The position numbers and the translations under genes were made by a program. This document shows positions 27,242 through 35,569 of a stretch of 64,000 nt of DNA, piece after piece. Position 1 is the stretch's first letter, and each line of letters starts with the position of its first letter. The notes under the pieces were generated by a model, which had not been told where the DNA came from, searched no databases, and saw nothing but the letters and a program-made list of their open reading frames with translations. Source of the stretch: Aestuariibacter sp. GS-14. Its GTDB lineage: Bacteria; Pseudomonadota; Gammaproteobacteria; Enterobacterales; Alteromonadaceae. The stretch is taken from positions 62,001 through 126,000 of the forward strand of contig NZ_VHIP01000007.1 of the NCBI RefSeq assembly GCF_006494365.1, given 5' to 3'.

Positions 27242-28219
27242 ATGTCGATGGCTTTACTATTTTCCTCATCACTGTTCGCCGGAGTTGCGATTGCTATGCC
27301 ATTCAGGAAAGTCAGCTTTTTAGGCATTACGCTGGGTGTTACTGCCGACAAATACGGTGCCGGTTTCAGCTTTTCCTATGATGGCGCGCTTTGGAAAAAA
27401 CTCACTGCCTCGATTCAGCGCAAGCGCCGTAAACAAATGGTTGATAAACACGCTGCTGATGCTGGAAAGTCGTCTTCTAAGCCTGTGTTAATGAACCAGG
27501 GATCCCTTGAAGAGCACATAAACAGTACTTACTGGTATCACACACTGCATTTTAAAGACGGGCTAAGTACGCCCGGGCAATTCGATCAAAATCCTATATT
27601 AGCGCGTTACTGCCTGCCTGAACGCCTTGACGGTAAGCGGGTGTTGGATGTAGCAACGTTCGACGGTTTCTGGGCGTTTGAATTTGAAAGGCGTGGCGCT
27701 CGTGAGGTGTTAGCACTGGATGTTGAAGGACCCGCAGATTGCGACTATTTACCATCCAGAATGGCAAAGGCAACTGAAGAAGAGCTCAGCATTAAATTTG
27801 GGCGTGGTTTTGCGATTGCCAAAGCGGCCTACCATTCCAGTGTGAAGAGGGTGATATGTAATGTGTACGACCTGTCACCAGAGACATTCGGTATGTTCGA
27901 TGTAGTGCATTCCGGGGATTTTCTGATTCATTTGAATAATCCTGTTAAAGCACTGCAAAACATTGCGAAAGTCTGTTCCGAGTACGCCATTATTTCGGAT
28001 GTTTATGATCCTGGCCTGGATGTAATGGGCAGCAGAAAGTACATACAGTACCATGGCGGGCACAACGATGTTACCTGGTGGAGTTTTAGCTTGTCTGCCC
28101 TAAGAGCAATGATTGAGGATGCGGGGTTTAGTAGAGTAGAGCTTATAGCCAACTTCGCTTATGGACAGCGTGGACATCCTGAAAATATGCATCACGCTGT
28201 GTTTAAAGCGTATAAATAG
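27242..28219 (+). CDS. SAM-dependent methyltransferase, class I
   Basis: 325 residues. After a hydrophobic start (about 1-20) and a basic stretch come YWYHTLHFKDG and the Rossmann-fold SAM site RVLDVATFDGFWAFEFERRG, LALDVE, and MFDVVHSGDFLIHLNNP. The layout resembles CmoB-like and glycosylation-associated methyltransferases in which DGFWAFEFERRGA is conserved. The acceptor cannot be told. The hydrophobic N terminus is odd for a cytosolic enzyme and may be a membrane anchor or an over-long start; ATG 27296, in frame, would remove it. It converges on the PEP-CTERM gene. Confidence 0.82.
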   Translation: MSMALLFSSSLFAGVAIAMPFRKVSFLGITLGVTADKYGAGFSFSYDGALWKKLTASIQRKRRKQMVDKHAADAGKSSSKPVLMNQGSLEEHINSTYWYHTLHFKDGLSTPGQFDQNPILARYCLPERLDGKRVLDVATFDGFWAFEFERRGAREVLALDVEGPADCDYLPSRMAKATEEELSIKFGRGFAIAKAAYHSSVKRVICNVYDLSPETFGMFDVVHSGDFLIHLNNPVKALQNIAKVCSEYAIISDVYDPGLDVMGSRKYIQYHGGHNDVTWWSFSLSALRAMIEDAGFSRVELIANFAYGQRGHPENMHHAVFKAYK

Positions 28220-28311
28220 CACTCACTTTCTTTGTACGCAAAATGGAGGAAATTGCTTGTGTTGAACGCATATTATACTCCTATACATGTATTTATATTG
28301 GACATCCGGGA

Positions 28312-28341
28312 ATAAAAAAGCCCGGACACTAAGCCGGGCTT
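28312..28341 (-). terminator. Terminator between convergent genes
   Basis: AAGCCCGG (28318-28325) and CCGGGCTT (28334-28341), 8-bp stem, 8-base loop. The T-run is on the minus strand (TTTTTTATT), so it mainly serves the PEP-CTERM gene. Confidence 0.88.
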
Positions 28342-28394
28342 CTGGGTTAAGTAATTGCCATTATCGATATCTGGCCACCTTAACATACACAGTA

Positions 28395-29087
28395 TTATGC
28401 GTTTATCGCAACTCTACGTTTCTTGCCAATTAATGCCAGGCCAAGACCTATCAAAGCCAGACCTGCTGGTGCTGGAACTGTGCCGGTATTATCTCCACCT
28501 GCGGTTGCAGAACCAAAAGTAATATCATCGTAGGCAATTTGGTTTACCGTACCGCCAAAGTCAATCGAATAAGCGGTACCCGCGAAACCAGCACCTACAG
28601 CAGTCCAGTTACAGAAACCACCATTCGGGTCCCCTGAACAATTGTCAGAAAACTGAGCATTAAGATTGAGGGTTGCCAGCAGATTACCTGTCGCATTCAA
28701 TCCGTCATAAACAAATACAGACGCTGTTGTTGCTGAAGAATAGAAAAATGAAAATCCATCCGTAAAACCTGCGTTGTAGTTGAGTATTGCTGTACCCGTT
28801 AAGAAAAACATAACGGCATCACCGGAAGGTTCATTGGCTATGTTACCGGTACCGCCTGCGTCTGCGTCAGTAATACCCAATGAATTACTACCAAAAGCAA
28901 TACCGTAATTCGTGCCCGAGTTACCCATGCTATCGGTACCGCCATTATAAAAGTCGTTAATGGCAGCCTGGTTTCCAATACCTTCAAAATCTAATACGAT
29001 AATGGCTGCGTTGGCAGCGCCAGAAACTGCCAGTAAAGTCAGGGCGGCAATCGTGTTAAGCAGCTTTGATTGCGTAAATTTTTTCAT
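28395..29087 (-). CDS. PEP-CTERM-type exported protein
   Basis: Secreted or surface protein of 230 residues. It has a signal peptide (to about AANA), a beta-rich body with DFEGIGNQAAINDFYNGGTD that resembles other PEP-CTERM domain proteins, and a C-terminal sorting tail: VPAPAGLALIGLGLALIG followed by KKRR. That is the VPxP/hydrophobic/basic layout recognised by exosortase EpsH in exopolysaccharide-producing bacteria. No exosortase gene is in the window. AAGGAAAG precedes the ATG. A separate promoter lies in the 369-base region up to 29456, where I see nothing else apart from a hairpin. Confidence 0.85.
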   Translation of the reverse strand: MKKFTQSKLLNTIAALTLLAVSGAANAAIIVLDFEGIGNQAAINDFYNGGTDSMGNSGTNYGIAFGSNSLGITDADAGGTGNIANEPSGDAVMFFLTGTAILNYNAGFTDGFSFFYSSATTASVFVYDGLNATGNLLATLNLNAQFSDNCSGDPNGGFCNWTAVGAGFAGTAYSIDFGGTVNQIAYDDITFGSATAGGDNTGTVPAPAGLALIGLGLALIGKKRRVAINA

Positions 29088-29425
29088 TTAACTTTCCTTT
29101 TAAATATCACTTTTTGTCTTTGAGTCGTGTAATTAAATACGCATTGCCATTTCACGAACACGACGTATTGGACTCGAACACCTTTTGGTCCATTCACTTC
29201 CTGAGCAAAAAATGAACCAAAATAAATTATCTAATTAAATCAGTGGATAACTGTGGAATGCGAGCAGTATAAAATTTGATCTGTATGAAATATGGACAGT
29301 TTTTGTTAGTGCTTAATCACGTGAGTAAAGTCTTTTTACACTTATTAAAGCACGTGGGGTGGCTTTACAGTGATATGGAATCCGGAAAGATGGATTTTTG
29401 GGGGATTGATTAGATTGTGCAGATT

Positions 29426-29451
29426 GTGAAGGGGGTAAAAACCCCCTTCAC
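29426..29451 (-). terminator. Perfect 11-bp hairpin after the GH-A gene
   Basis: GTGAAGGGGGT (29426-29436) pairs with ACCCCCTTCAC (29441-29451), 4-base loop, six bases beyond the stop of the minus-strand gene. No T-run beyond the stem, so termination efficiency is uncertain. Confidence 0.6.
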
Positions 29452-29456
29452 ATTTT

Positions 29457-32033
29457 CTACTCGCTCAATGCCACAAGGGCTATTTCACCGAGTTCAATAC
29501 CCCGTCGATGTTCGTGATGATTTGCGCGGGATGCTGGTAACTGAAGCTGTAATCCCGTGAACTGAGTTAAATCCAACGCACTTACTCTATTATTAACGGG
29601 TAAAGTGACAGGCATAAACATGGGGTAAGCCCGCGGCATTACTGTTTCAACCGGCTTTAATTCATTCAACGGAATAACCAACGTTTGCCATTCGTTGGTA
29701 ATGGCAACGCTGGCGCCATACGCAAGGCCATCATTGGCAATGACGCCCAGCGATAACACGTCTTTGTGTGTCGTTGCTCTAACCCTCAATGCGATTGCGT
29801 TGTAGCCTGTTACATTACGGGTTGCCAGACTCAGGTTTTTGGGGAGTTCTGTGCGTAGCAATGAGCCGCCCATCATAGGATGAGGCTCAAATACCTCCAG
29901 CAACACACTTTCGCCCTCAGCTGAGGCTGATGATGCTGGCCAGGCAATGGCTTGTTGCGGGGTAATGATCGCATTGCGATCAAGCGCCGGATCGAACACC
30001 ACAATCGGTGAGTGTTTTGGTAATAACACCGTGTGATACTGACCCGCTGTTACATGGTCCCAGTCCTTTGGATTGCCTGCTACTTTGCCCGGAAACGTTG
30101 TGGTTTGTCCGCTGTCGTTTACCGTAAAGACATATTCCAGCTTACCCGGATGTTGCCAGGCTTTGTCTTTGGGCAGTGATGTTTCAAATATGCCTTGTCC
30201 GTTAGTTGACATGGGCATAGCGATGTAGTCGTTGTAACCCTGATATTTTAGTAGCAGACTAACCTGTGCACTATTACTGACGCCCTCTACTTTAACGCGA
30301 AATAGTAACGGGTCGCCCAACGTATGCTGCCGCACAGCCTGATGAATTAACACTGGCTCTGCAGTTTGGATAGCGGGTAAATAGTAGCGATTATCGATAG
30401 TGGCGATAGACTTCACGCCGGATTTTTCAGATAGCACATAGATGCCCGGCTGCACGGAAATACGACCGTTTTTCGCCTGAACGGTTTGTTGGGCGGGCTG
30501 TGTTTCAGCCCCACCAATACGCACCGCTGTATAGCGGCTACCCAGTTCTGGCAAGTTAATCTGAATATCACGATGCTGCACGTATAACCGGCTTACCTCG
30601 CGTTTTAGGCTGGGGGACTGATACGCATCCTGCAAGTTGATCACATCGGGAAAGACTTCTAAACGCCAGTCGCCATTGTCCAGGCGGTCCAGAAAGTAGG
30701 CACCACTGCCGGTGTAATTGACCAGCGGTGAGCTGCCGACACCGGCGACATGTTCCAATGTTTCTGTTTGTTTGGGATTGGTATTCGTATTGTTGGTGTA
30801 ATAAAACTGCTTACCATCGTCGAAAACGGCAAGGTTGTCGGCATAGCTGAGTTGCGTATGGCCAAACTGGTTGTTCGCCGGGTAGTCTGCAGCCTGGTAA
30901 TCAACCGGCAGTGCACGAAATTCCTCGCCTGCAATCATCAGGCTTATCGCCTTACCCGGTGTGTACAGCAGGTTTAAAAAGTGCGTGTTGTAGTCGGAGT
31001 TGGTGTCGGCAATCACCGCAGGATCGTAAGCAAACTGCGTGGCCCACTGAAAGCCTGCCTGTTTAAAGCTGCGCGCCATCGCGGGGTACATGACCGTATG
31101 CGGCACGTCTGCGGCATCAAATTCGTACACCATTCGCGCTTTCGGTGCACAGGCTTCAATGCCAGCAAACGGGTCGGTATAGCGAGAAACCGCGGGCAGC
31201 ATATTGGTATTCATCGCGCTGTATTTCAGTAAACCTGTGGGATACCACTGATAAGCAATACCGTCGATATTGCTGTTACACAAGGCCTGTGCAAATTGCT
31301 GATTGTTGCCCTGTTCGGCAATGTTGTAGAACAATGGCTTGGTTACACCCGCGGCACGTACCGCGTTGATTAACCGGTTAACGTAAGCCTTTGCGTCCTC
31401 AGAAGGTTGAGGGTGCTTGGGTTCGTTAAACAGTTCAAAAGCAATGATATCGGGGTCGGTACCAATTATCCGATTGGTAAAGCGGTTTTTGTGCTGCAAA
31501 AATTGCTTCAGATAGCGTTCCTGAGCGGCAATTAAATGTTCTTTTTCATTCATGTCTGACTTGCTGAAGCCAACTGCAAAGCCGGGTTCCTCAGGATCGG
31601 GCTCAGGATAACCTGAGCCCCACCACGCAATCGGCGTAATAATGGCCTTTATGCCGCGTTCCTGTAAACGCATCATCAGATAATCAAATAGCTCAAGATT
31701 GTGATTGTTCAGCAAGTTACCTTGCTTATCGCTGATGACTTTGTCCCACACGTGAATGCGGTAGGCATCGAGTCTCAGGCGAGCAATGTGATCCACATCC
31801 ATGTCGATAGCGGCTTTGTGATCGATACCACGGCGCTTGATGGCGCGATAGCCGTAGGCAAACGGTGCGCTGTAATTCACACCAAACAGGGCGACAGGTT
31901 CGCCAGTGTCCTGCCAGCGCATTTCGCCGTTTTCAACCACAACGTCACGCGCATCGGCATTCAGAGCAACTGATAACAGCACTGCACACAGAAACGGCAG
32001 TGCGTAGCGAAGAAGTGAACGTGATAGCGACAT
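29457..32033 (-). CDS. Secreted clan GH-A glycoside hydrolase (family unassigned)
   Basis: 858 residues with a signal peptide (cleavage near ADA-28). The N-terminal 450 residues form a (beta/alpha)8 barrel with GVNYSAPFAYGY, RIHVWDKV, the acid/base in FELFNEPKHP (E204) and a probable nucleophile in MVYEFDAADV (E304). The C-terminal half is beta-rich, with at least two accessory domains. The pattern is that of GH5-like and related clan GH-A beta-galactosidase/mannanase families, but I cannot name the family. ATG 32033 is chosen because AAGGAG precedes it; an in-frame ATG at 32063 would overlap galE. It follows galE by four bases on the same strand, with a GH2 enzyme and a TonB receptor upstream, so a galactose-containing glycan is the likely substrate. 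Confidence 0.8.
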   Translation of the reverse strand: MSLSRSLLRYALPFLCAVLLSVALNADARDVVVENGEMRWQDTGEPVALFGVNYSAPFAYGYRAIKRRGIDHKAAIDMDVDHIARLRLDAYRIHVWDKVISDKQGNLLNNHNLELFDYLMMRLQERGIKAIITPIAWWGSGYPEPDPEEPGFAVGFSKSDMNEKEHLIAAQERYLKQFLQHKNRFTNRIIGTDPDIIAFELFNEPKHPQPSEDAKAYVNRLINAVRAAGVTKPLFYNIAEQGNNQQFAQALCNSNIDGIAYQWYPTGLLKYSAMNTNMLPAVSRYTDPFAGIEACAPKARMVYEFDAADVPHTVMYPAMARSFKQAGFQWATQFAYDPAVIADTNSDYNTHFLNLLYTPGKAISLMIAGEEFRALPVDYQAADYPANNQFGHTQLSYADNLAVFDDGKQFYYTNNTNTNPKQTETLEHVAGVGSSPLVNYTGSGAYFLDRLDNGDWRLEVFPDVINLQDAYQSPSLKREVSRLYVQHRDIQINLPELGSRYTAVRIGGAETQPAQQTVQAKNGRISVQPGIYVLSEKSGVKSIATIDNRYYLPAIQTAEPVLIHQAVRQHTLGDPLLFRVKVEGVSNSAQVSLLLKYQGYNDYIAMPMSTNGQGIFETSLPKDKAWQHPGKLEYVFTVNDSGQTTTFPGKVAGNPKDWDHVTAGQYHTVLLPKHSPIVVFDPALDRNAIITPQQAIAWPASSASAEGESVLLEVFEPHPMMGGSLLRTELPKNLSLATRNVTGYNAIALRVRATTHKDVLSLGVIANDGLAYGASVAITNEWQTLVIPLNELKPVETVMPRAYPMFMPVTLPVNNRVSALDLTQFTGLQLQLPASRANHHEHRRGIELGEIALVALSE

Positions 32034-32037
32034 TGTA

Positions 32038-33060
32038 TTACTCCTTGTCACCCTTGTAGCCATTAGGGTTGTTTGATTGCCAGTGCCAGCTTGAGGCCAC
32101 CATATCAGTTAAATCCCGTGTAGCCTGCCACCCCAGTAACGATTTAGCGCGATTGGCATTAGCATAGCATTTTGCGACGTCACCTGGGCGACGCGGGGCA
32201 AATTTGTAGGGCACAGCGCGCTCACTGGCGGCCTCATAGGCCTTTACCATTTCCAACACTGATACGCCCTGCCCGGTGCCCAGGTTAATGATATGCGAGC
32301 CTGGACTGGCTGCCAGTTGCTCCAGCGCGGCAACGTGTCCTTCCGCGAGGTCGCACACGTGAATGTAGTCACGCACACCGGTACCGTCGCTGGTTGAGTA
32401 GTCATTACCAAACACCGACAGCTGCTCTCGCTTGCCACAGGCTACCTGAGCGATAAAGGGCATCAGGTTGTTCGGAATGCCATTGGGATCTTCCCCTATC
32501 AGGCCACTCGGATGTGCGCCAACGGGGTTAAAGTAACGCAGAGTAATGGCACTGAAACGCTCAAAGGCCACACAGGTATCCTGCATCACCAGTTCAACCA
32601 TGTACTTACTGCGTCCATAGGGGTTGGTTGGTGCCAATGGGAACGACTCATCAATGGGTACGGTATGCGGATCGCCGTATACCGTTGCCGAAGAACTGAA
32701 TACCAGTGCCTGTACGTCGGCTTCCAGCATGCACTCAATCAAGGTTTGACTGGCAGTCACATTGTTGCGGTAGTACATCAGTGGTTTTTCAACGGATTCA
32801 CCTACCGCTTTGGAGCCTGCGAAGTGAATTACGCCGTCGAAGTCATATTGGCTGAACACGCCTTGCAGCAGTGCCTTGTCGCCCACATCGCCTTCGAAGC
32901 AGGTAATAGACTGGCCTGTAATGGCTTCTACGCGTTTGAGTGCCTGTGGGTGACTATTGCTAAAATTGTCGATAACGACGACCTGGTGGCCTGCGTTAAG
33001 CAGGGCCACACAGGTGTGCGTGCCGATATAGCCCGCACCACCAGTGACCAGAATTTGCAT
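32038..33060 (-). CDS. galE: UDP-glucose 4-epimerase
   Basis: Leloir-pathway epimerase, 340 residues, cytoplasmic. GGAGYIGTH (7-15) binds NAD, SSSATVYG holds the catalytic Ser, and TNPYGRSKYMVE the Tyr and Lys. C-terminal CYANANRAKSLLGWQATRDL is typical. It lies in the polysaccharide locus between a GH2 and a GH-A enzyme, away from galM-galT-galK, which shows that this locus feeds the Leloir pathway. Spacing of four bases to the GH-A gene downstream and 22 bases from the GH2 stop upstream suggests an operon. Confidence 0.95.
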   Translation of the reverse strand: MQILVTGGAGYIGTHTCVALLNAGHQVVVIDNFSNSHPQALKRVEAITGQSITCFEGDVGDKALLQGVFSQYDFDGVIHFAGSKAVGESVEKPLMYYRNNVTASQTLIECMLEADVQALVFSSSATVYGDPHTVPIDESFPLAPTNPYGRSKYMVELVMQDTCVAFERFSAITLRYFNPVGAHPSGLIGEDPNGIPNNLMPFIAQVACGKREQLSVFGNDYSTSDGTGVRDYIHVCDLAEGHVAALEQLAASPGSHIINLGTGQGVSVLEMVKAYEAASERAVPYKFAPRRPGDVAKCYANANRAKSLLGWQATRDLTDMVASSWHWQSNNPNGYKGDKE

Positions 33061-33082
33061 GCCTTAGATTGCTCCTGAATCG

Positions 33083-35437
33083 TTAAAACGTGAAAGTGGC
33101 CTCGGCGAGTCCCGGGCCAGAAACGGTGATGGTTGCGCCGCTTAACTGTTCACCTGCTTCAACTAAAAGTGCAGCTTCACCACGGGCAGTCGCAATAGGG
33201 CTTTGATTTAATATGGTAATGTCGCCAGTACTGCTGGCTGAAAGTTCGATGTTATTGACGAAAGCCGGGTTGCCATTGGCGTCTAACAATTGAGCGTACA
33301 CGAATACCACGTCTTTCACGCCTGCTTGAACCGGCATACCGCTTTCATCAATACGCAAGGCGATTTGGGTGGGGGCTGACGCCGTAGTAACTCTGTGAGT
33401 AGCAACAACCTGGTTATCGATGAGCGCTTCTGCGCGCAACGTACCCGCTTCAAACCCAGTCAGCTTAAAAGTAAACGGTGGATGCGCCAGGTGTGAACTA
33501 AGTGAATCGGTATCCGGTGCTTGTTGTGCAATCAGGGTATCGTTCAGATACAGCTTAACCTGTTCGGCGTTAGAGAATACCCGCACAGTTGGGCTGGAAT
33601 CAGCTTGCCAGTCGCTGGCAATGAATACCATAGGCCCGCTGGTGTAGCGAGTATCAACTTCTTCGGGCGAGCGTTGGCTCTGGAACAAGTAGTAACTGTA
33701 CTTGGGCTGACGATACAGACTCATGATACCTGATGACTCAATGTCGTCAGCGTAGCCGCGGTTGTAGTCAAACATTACCCAGTAGCCGTCTGCAAAGGCG
33801 GGCACAGTAAAGTTATCGTTGTGTGCTTCCTGCAGGTTCAACGCCTGTTGTAATAATCGTTGTTCACCGCTGTTGAGCAACTGACGACTGGTACGCTCTT
33901 CTTCCTTCAGGCCTTCCCAGGCATCCTGGTTCAAACCGGCGTTCTGCGCATAGTATTCCCAGTCACCGTATTCAGACACAATGTATGGCTGGTTTGGCGT
34001 GCTGTAGTGCTGCAAACGGTGTTGGCGGGCCTGCACGAAGATGTCGTAACCCTTTTCCCAACCGGCAGAAAACGCACCAGGGTATTCGGTTTTAACCGTG
34101 TTGTGCAGTGTTGCAATGAACTCGTCCGGCATATCCGATTCATTTAACGAACATTCCCAGGCGATCACGCTGGCGTGATTGCGGTCTCGGCGAATGAGGT
34201 CAGCGCAGCTGTCGATAATATGCGCTTCGAAGGCCGGATCGGCATTATAAAACTGCCAGCCTAGCACGGCGTTGAGCAGCACTAAACCCAGTTCATCTGC
34301 CGCTTGCATGAAAGCGGGTGAGTGCGGATAGTGAGACAGGCGCACATAGTCAAACCCAGCAGACTTAATTTTTACTGCATCGCGATAGTCGGCTTGTGGA
34401 GAAACCGCATACCCAACAAAAGGGTATTCCTGATGACGGTTAACGCCGCGCAGGAAGGATTTCTCACCGTTGATCAGCAGTTCGTGGTGTTCATTAAAGG
34501 CAAATTCGCGAATGCCGATTTTGCGCTGCTGGCGTTCAACCAATTCATTGTTGCGGCGCAGCTCGGTAGTCAGGGTATACAGGTTAGGGTGAGCGGGTGA
34601 CCAGAGCCTGGCGTGTTCAACGGTAAGTTGCTGATCAATGTGTTCTGCCTGACCGGGTTCAAGCGAATATTGGGTTTGTTGGGAAAGCGTTTGCCCATTA
34701 TTTTCTAGTGTTTGTACCAGCGTAAAGGTAGCTGGCGTTGTAGTCTGGTTAGATACGTGGGTTTTGATGTTTACGGTAGATACGTCTTCACTCACCTGTG
34801 GGTAGGTTACGAAGATGCCGCCGCCTGCTGGGATATCGGCCAGGATCTCGTCGGTAATGTGCAGCGGGTCTTTCACCATTACACTCACACCGCGATACAA
34901 GCCGCCATAAGTATTAAAATCCAGTAATGCCAGTGGTTTCGGGCCCGTAATGGGATTGTCCCGGTTGTCCAGTTTCACGGTTAGCGTGTTACTACCAGGC
35001 TGCAGGTAAGGTGTGAGGTTCAGTGTGAAAGGCAGGTAACCACCGAGGTGCTCGCCAAGCGGTTGGTCGTTCAACCACACGGTAGCCACGTTCATCGCGG
35101 CTTCGAAGCGCACCAATACGGTTTTATTGTGCCAGTTGGCTGGCGCGTCGAAGGTTTTCTTATACCATGCAATGCCTTGCCACTGATTATTTACCACTTC
35201 GGGCTCGAGGTTTGGAGTGTGTGGAAGCTGCACGGTTTGCCACGTATCGGCAGGTGCCAGACCGTTTTCATCGGCTTTGGTGAATTGCCATTGCAGGTTA
35301 AAATTTTCCGTTTGGCTTATCGCAACCTCAGACGCGCTGCTATTGGTTTTAGTGGTGTCTGAAGGCAGATTAGGTTGGCAAGCGCTGAGCCAGAGTACAT
35401 TGCTCAATAGCAATGCCGTACGAGCAAAATAGTTCAC
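33083..35437 (-). CDS. GH2 beta-galactosidase-like lipoprotein
   Basis: 784 residues, GTG start after GAGG. Lipoprotein signal with lipobox L-S-A-C20. Domains in GH2 order: sugar-binding jelly-roll (about 45-195), Ig-like (about 200-300), TIM barrel (about 305-600) with RGVNRHQEYPFVGYA, the acid/base in WECSLNESD (N432-E433) and the nucleophile in YIVSEYGDW (E489), then C-terminal beta domains. Neighbouring galE and the GalR-type palindrome upstream of the receptor gene point to galactosides. Lipid anchoring places it in the periplasm or on the outer surface. Whether it is a beta-galactosidase or another GH2 activity is not settled by motifs alone. Confidence 0.87.
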   Translation of the reverse strand: MNYFARTALLLSNVLWLSACQPNLPSDTTKTNSSASEVAISQTENFNLQWQFTKADENGLAPADTWQTVQLPHTPNLEPEVVNNQWQGIAWYKKTFDAPANWHNKTVLVRFEAAMNVATVWLNDQPLGEHLGGYLPFTLNLTPYLQPGSNTLTVKLDNRDNPITGPKPLALLDFNTYGGLYRGVSVMVKDPLHITDEILADIPAGGGIFVTYPQVSEDVSTVNIKTHVSNQTTTPATFTLVQTLENNGQTLSQQTQYSLEPGQAEHIDQQLTVEHARLWSPAHPNLYTLTTELRRNNELVERQQRKIGIREFAFNEHHELLINGEKSFLRGVNRHQEYPFVGYAVSPQADYRDAVKIKSAGFDYVRLSHYPHSPAFMQAADELGLVLLNAVLGWQFYNADPAFEAHIIDSCADLIRRDRNHASVIAWECSLNESDMPDEFIATLHNTVKTEYPGAFSAGWEKGYDIFVQARQHRLQHYSTPNQPYIVSEYGDWEYYAQNAGLNQDAWEGLKEEERTSRQLLNSGEQRLLQQALNLQEAHNDNFTVPAFADGYWVMFDYNRGYADDIESSGIMSLYRQPKYSYYLFQSQRSPEEVDTRYTSGPMVFIASDWQADSSPTVRVFSNAEQVKLYLNDTLIAQQAPDTDSLSSHLAHPPFTFKLTGFEAGTLRAEALIDNQVVATHRVTTASAPTQIALRIDESGMPVQAGVKDVVFVYAQLLDANGNPAFVNNIELSASSTGDITILNQSPIATARGEAALLVEAGEQLSGATITVSGPGLAEATFTF

Positions 35438-35495
35438 GAAGTAACCTCAGTTTATCTAATCGTTGTAACAAAAGGCAGAATGGGTATTGCATAAA

Positions 35496-35531
35496 AGCTG
35501 GCAGAATCTGGCACACACGTCAGATTCTGCC
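35496..35531 (-). terminator. Rho-independent terminator of the receptor gene
   Basis: GGCAGAATCTG (35500-35510) pairs with CAGATTCTGCC (35521-35531); 10-base loop; TTTT follows on the minus strand three bases after the stem. It lies between the receptor and the GH2 gene, so the GH2 gene may have its own promoter or rely on read-through. Confidence 0.8.
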
Positions 35532-35569
35532 ATAACACGCTGCCCGTGGGTCTCAGGCAGCGATGTTCC

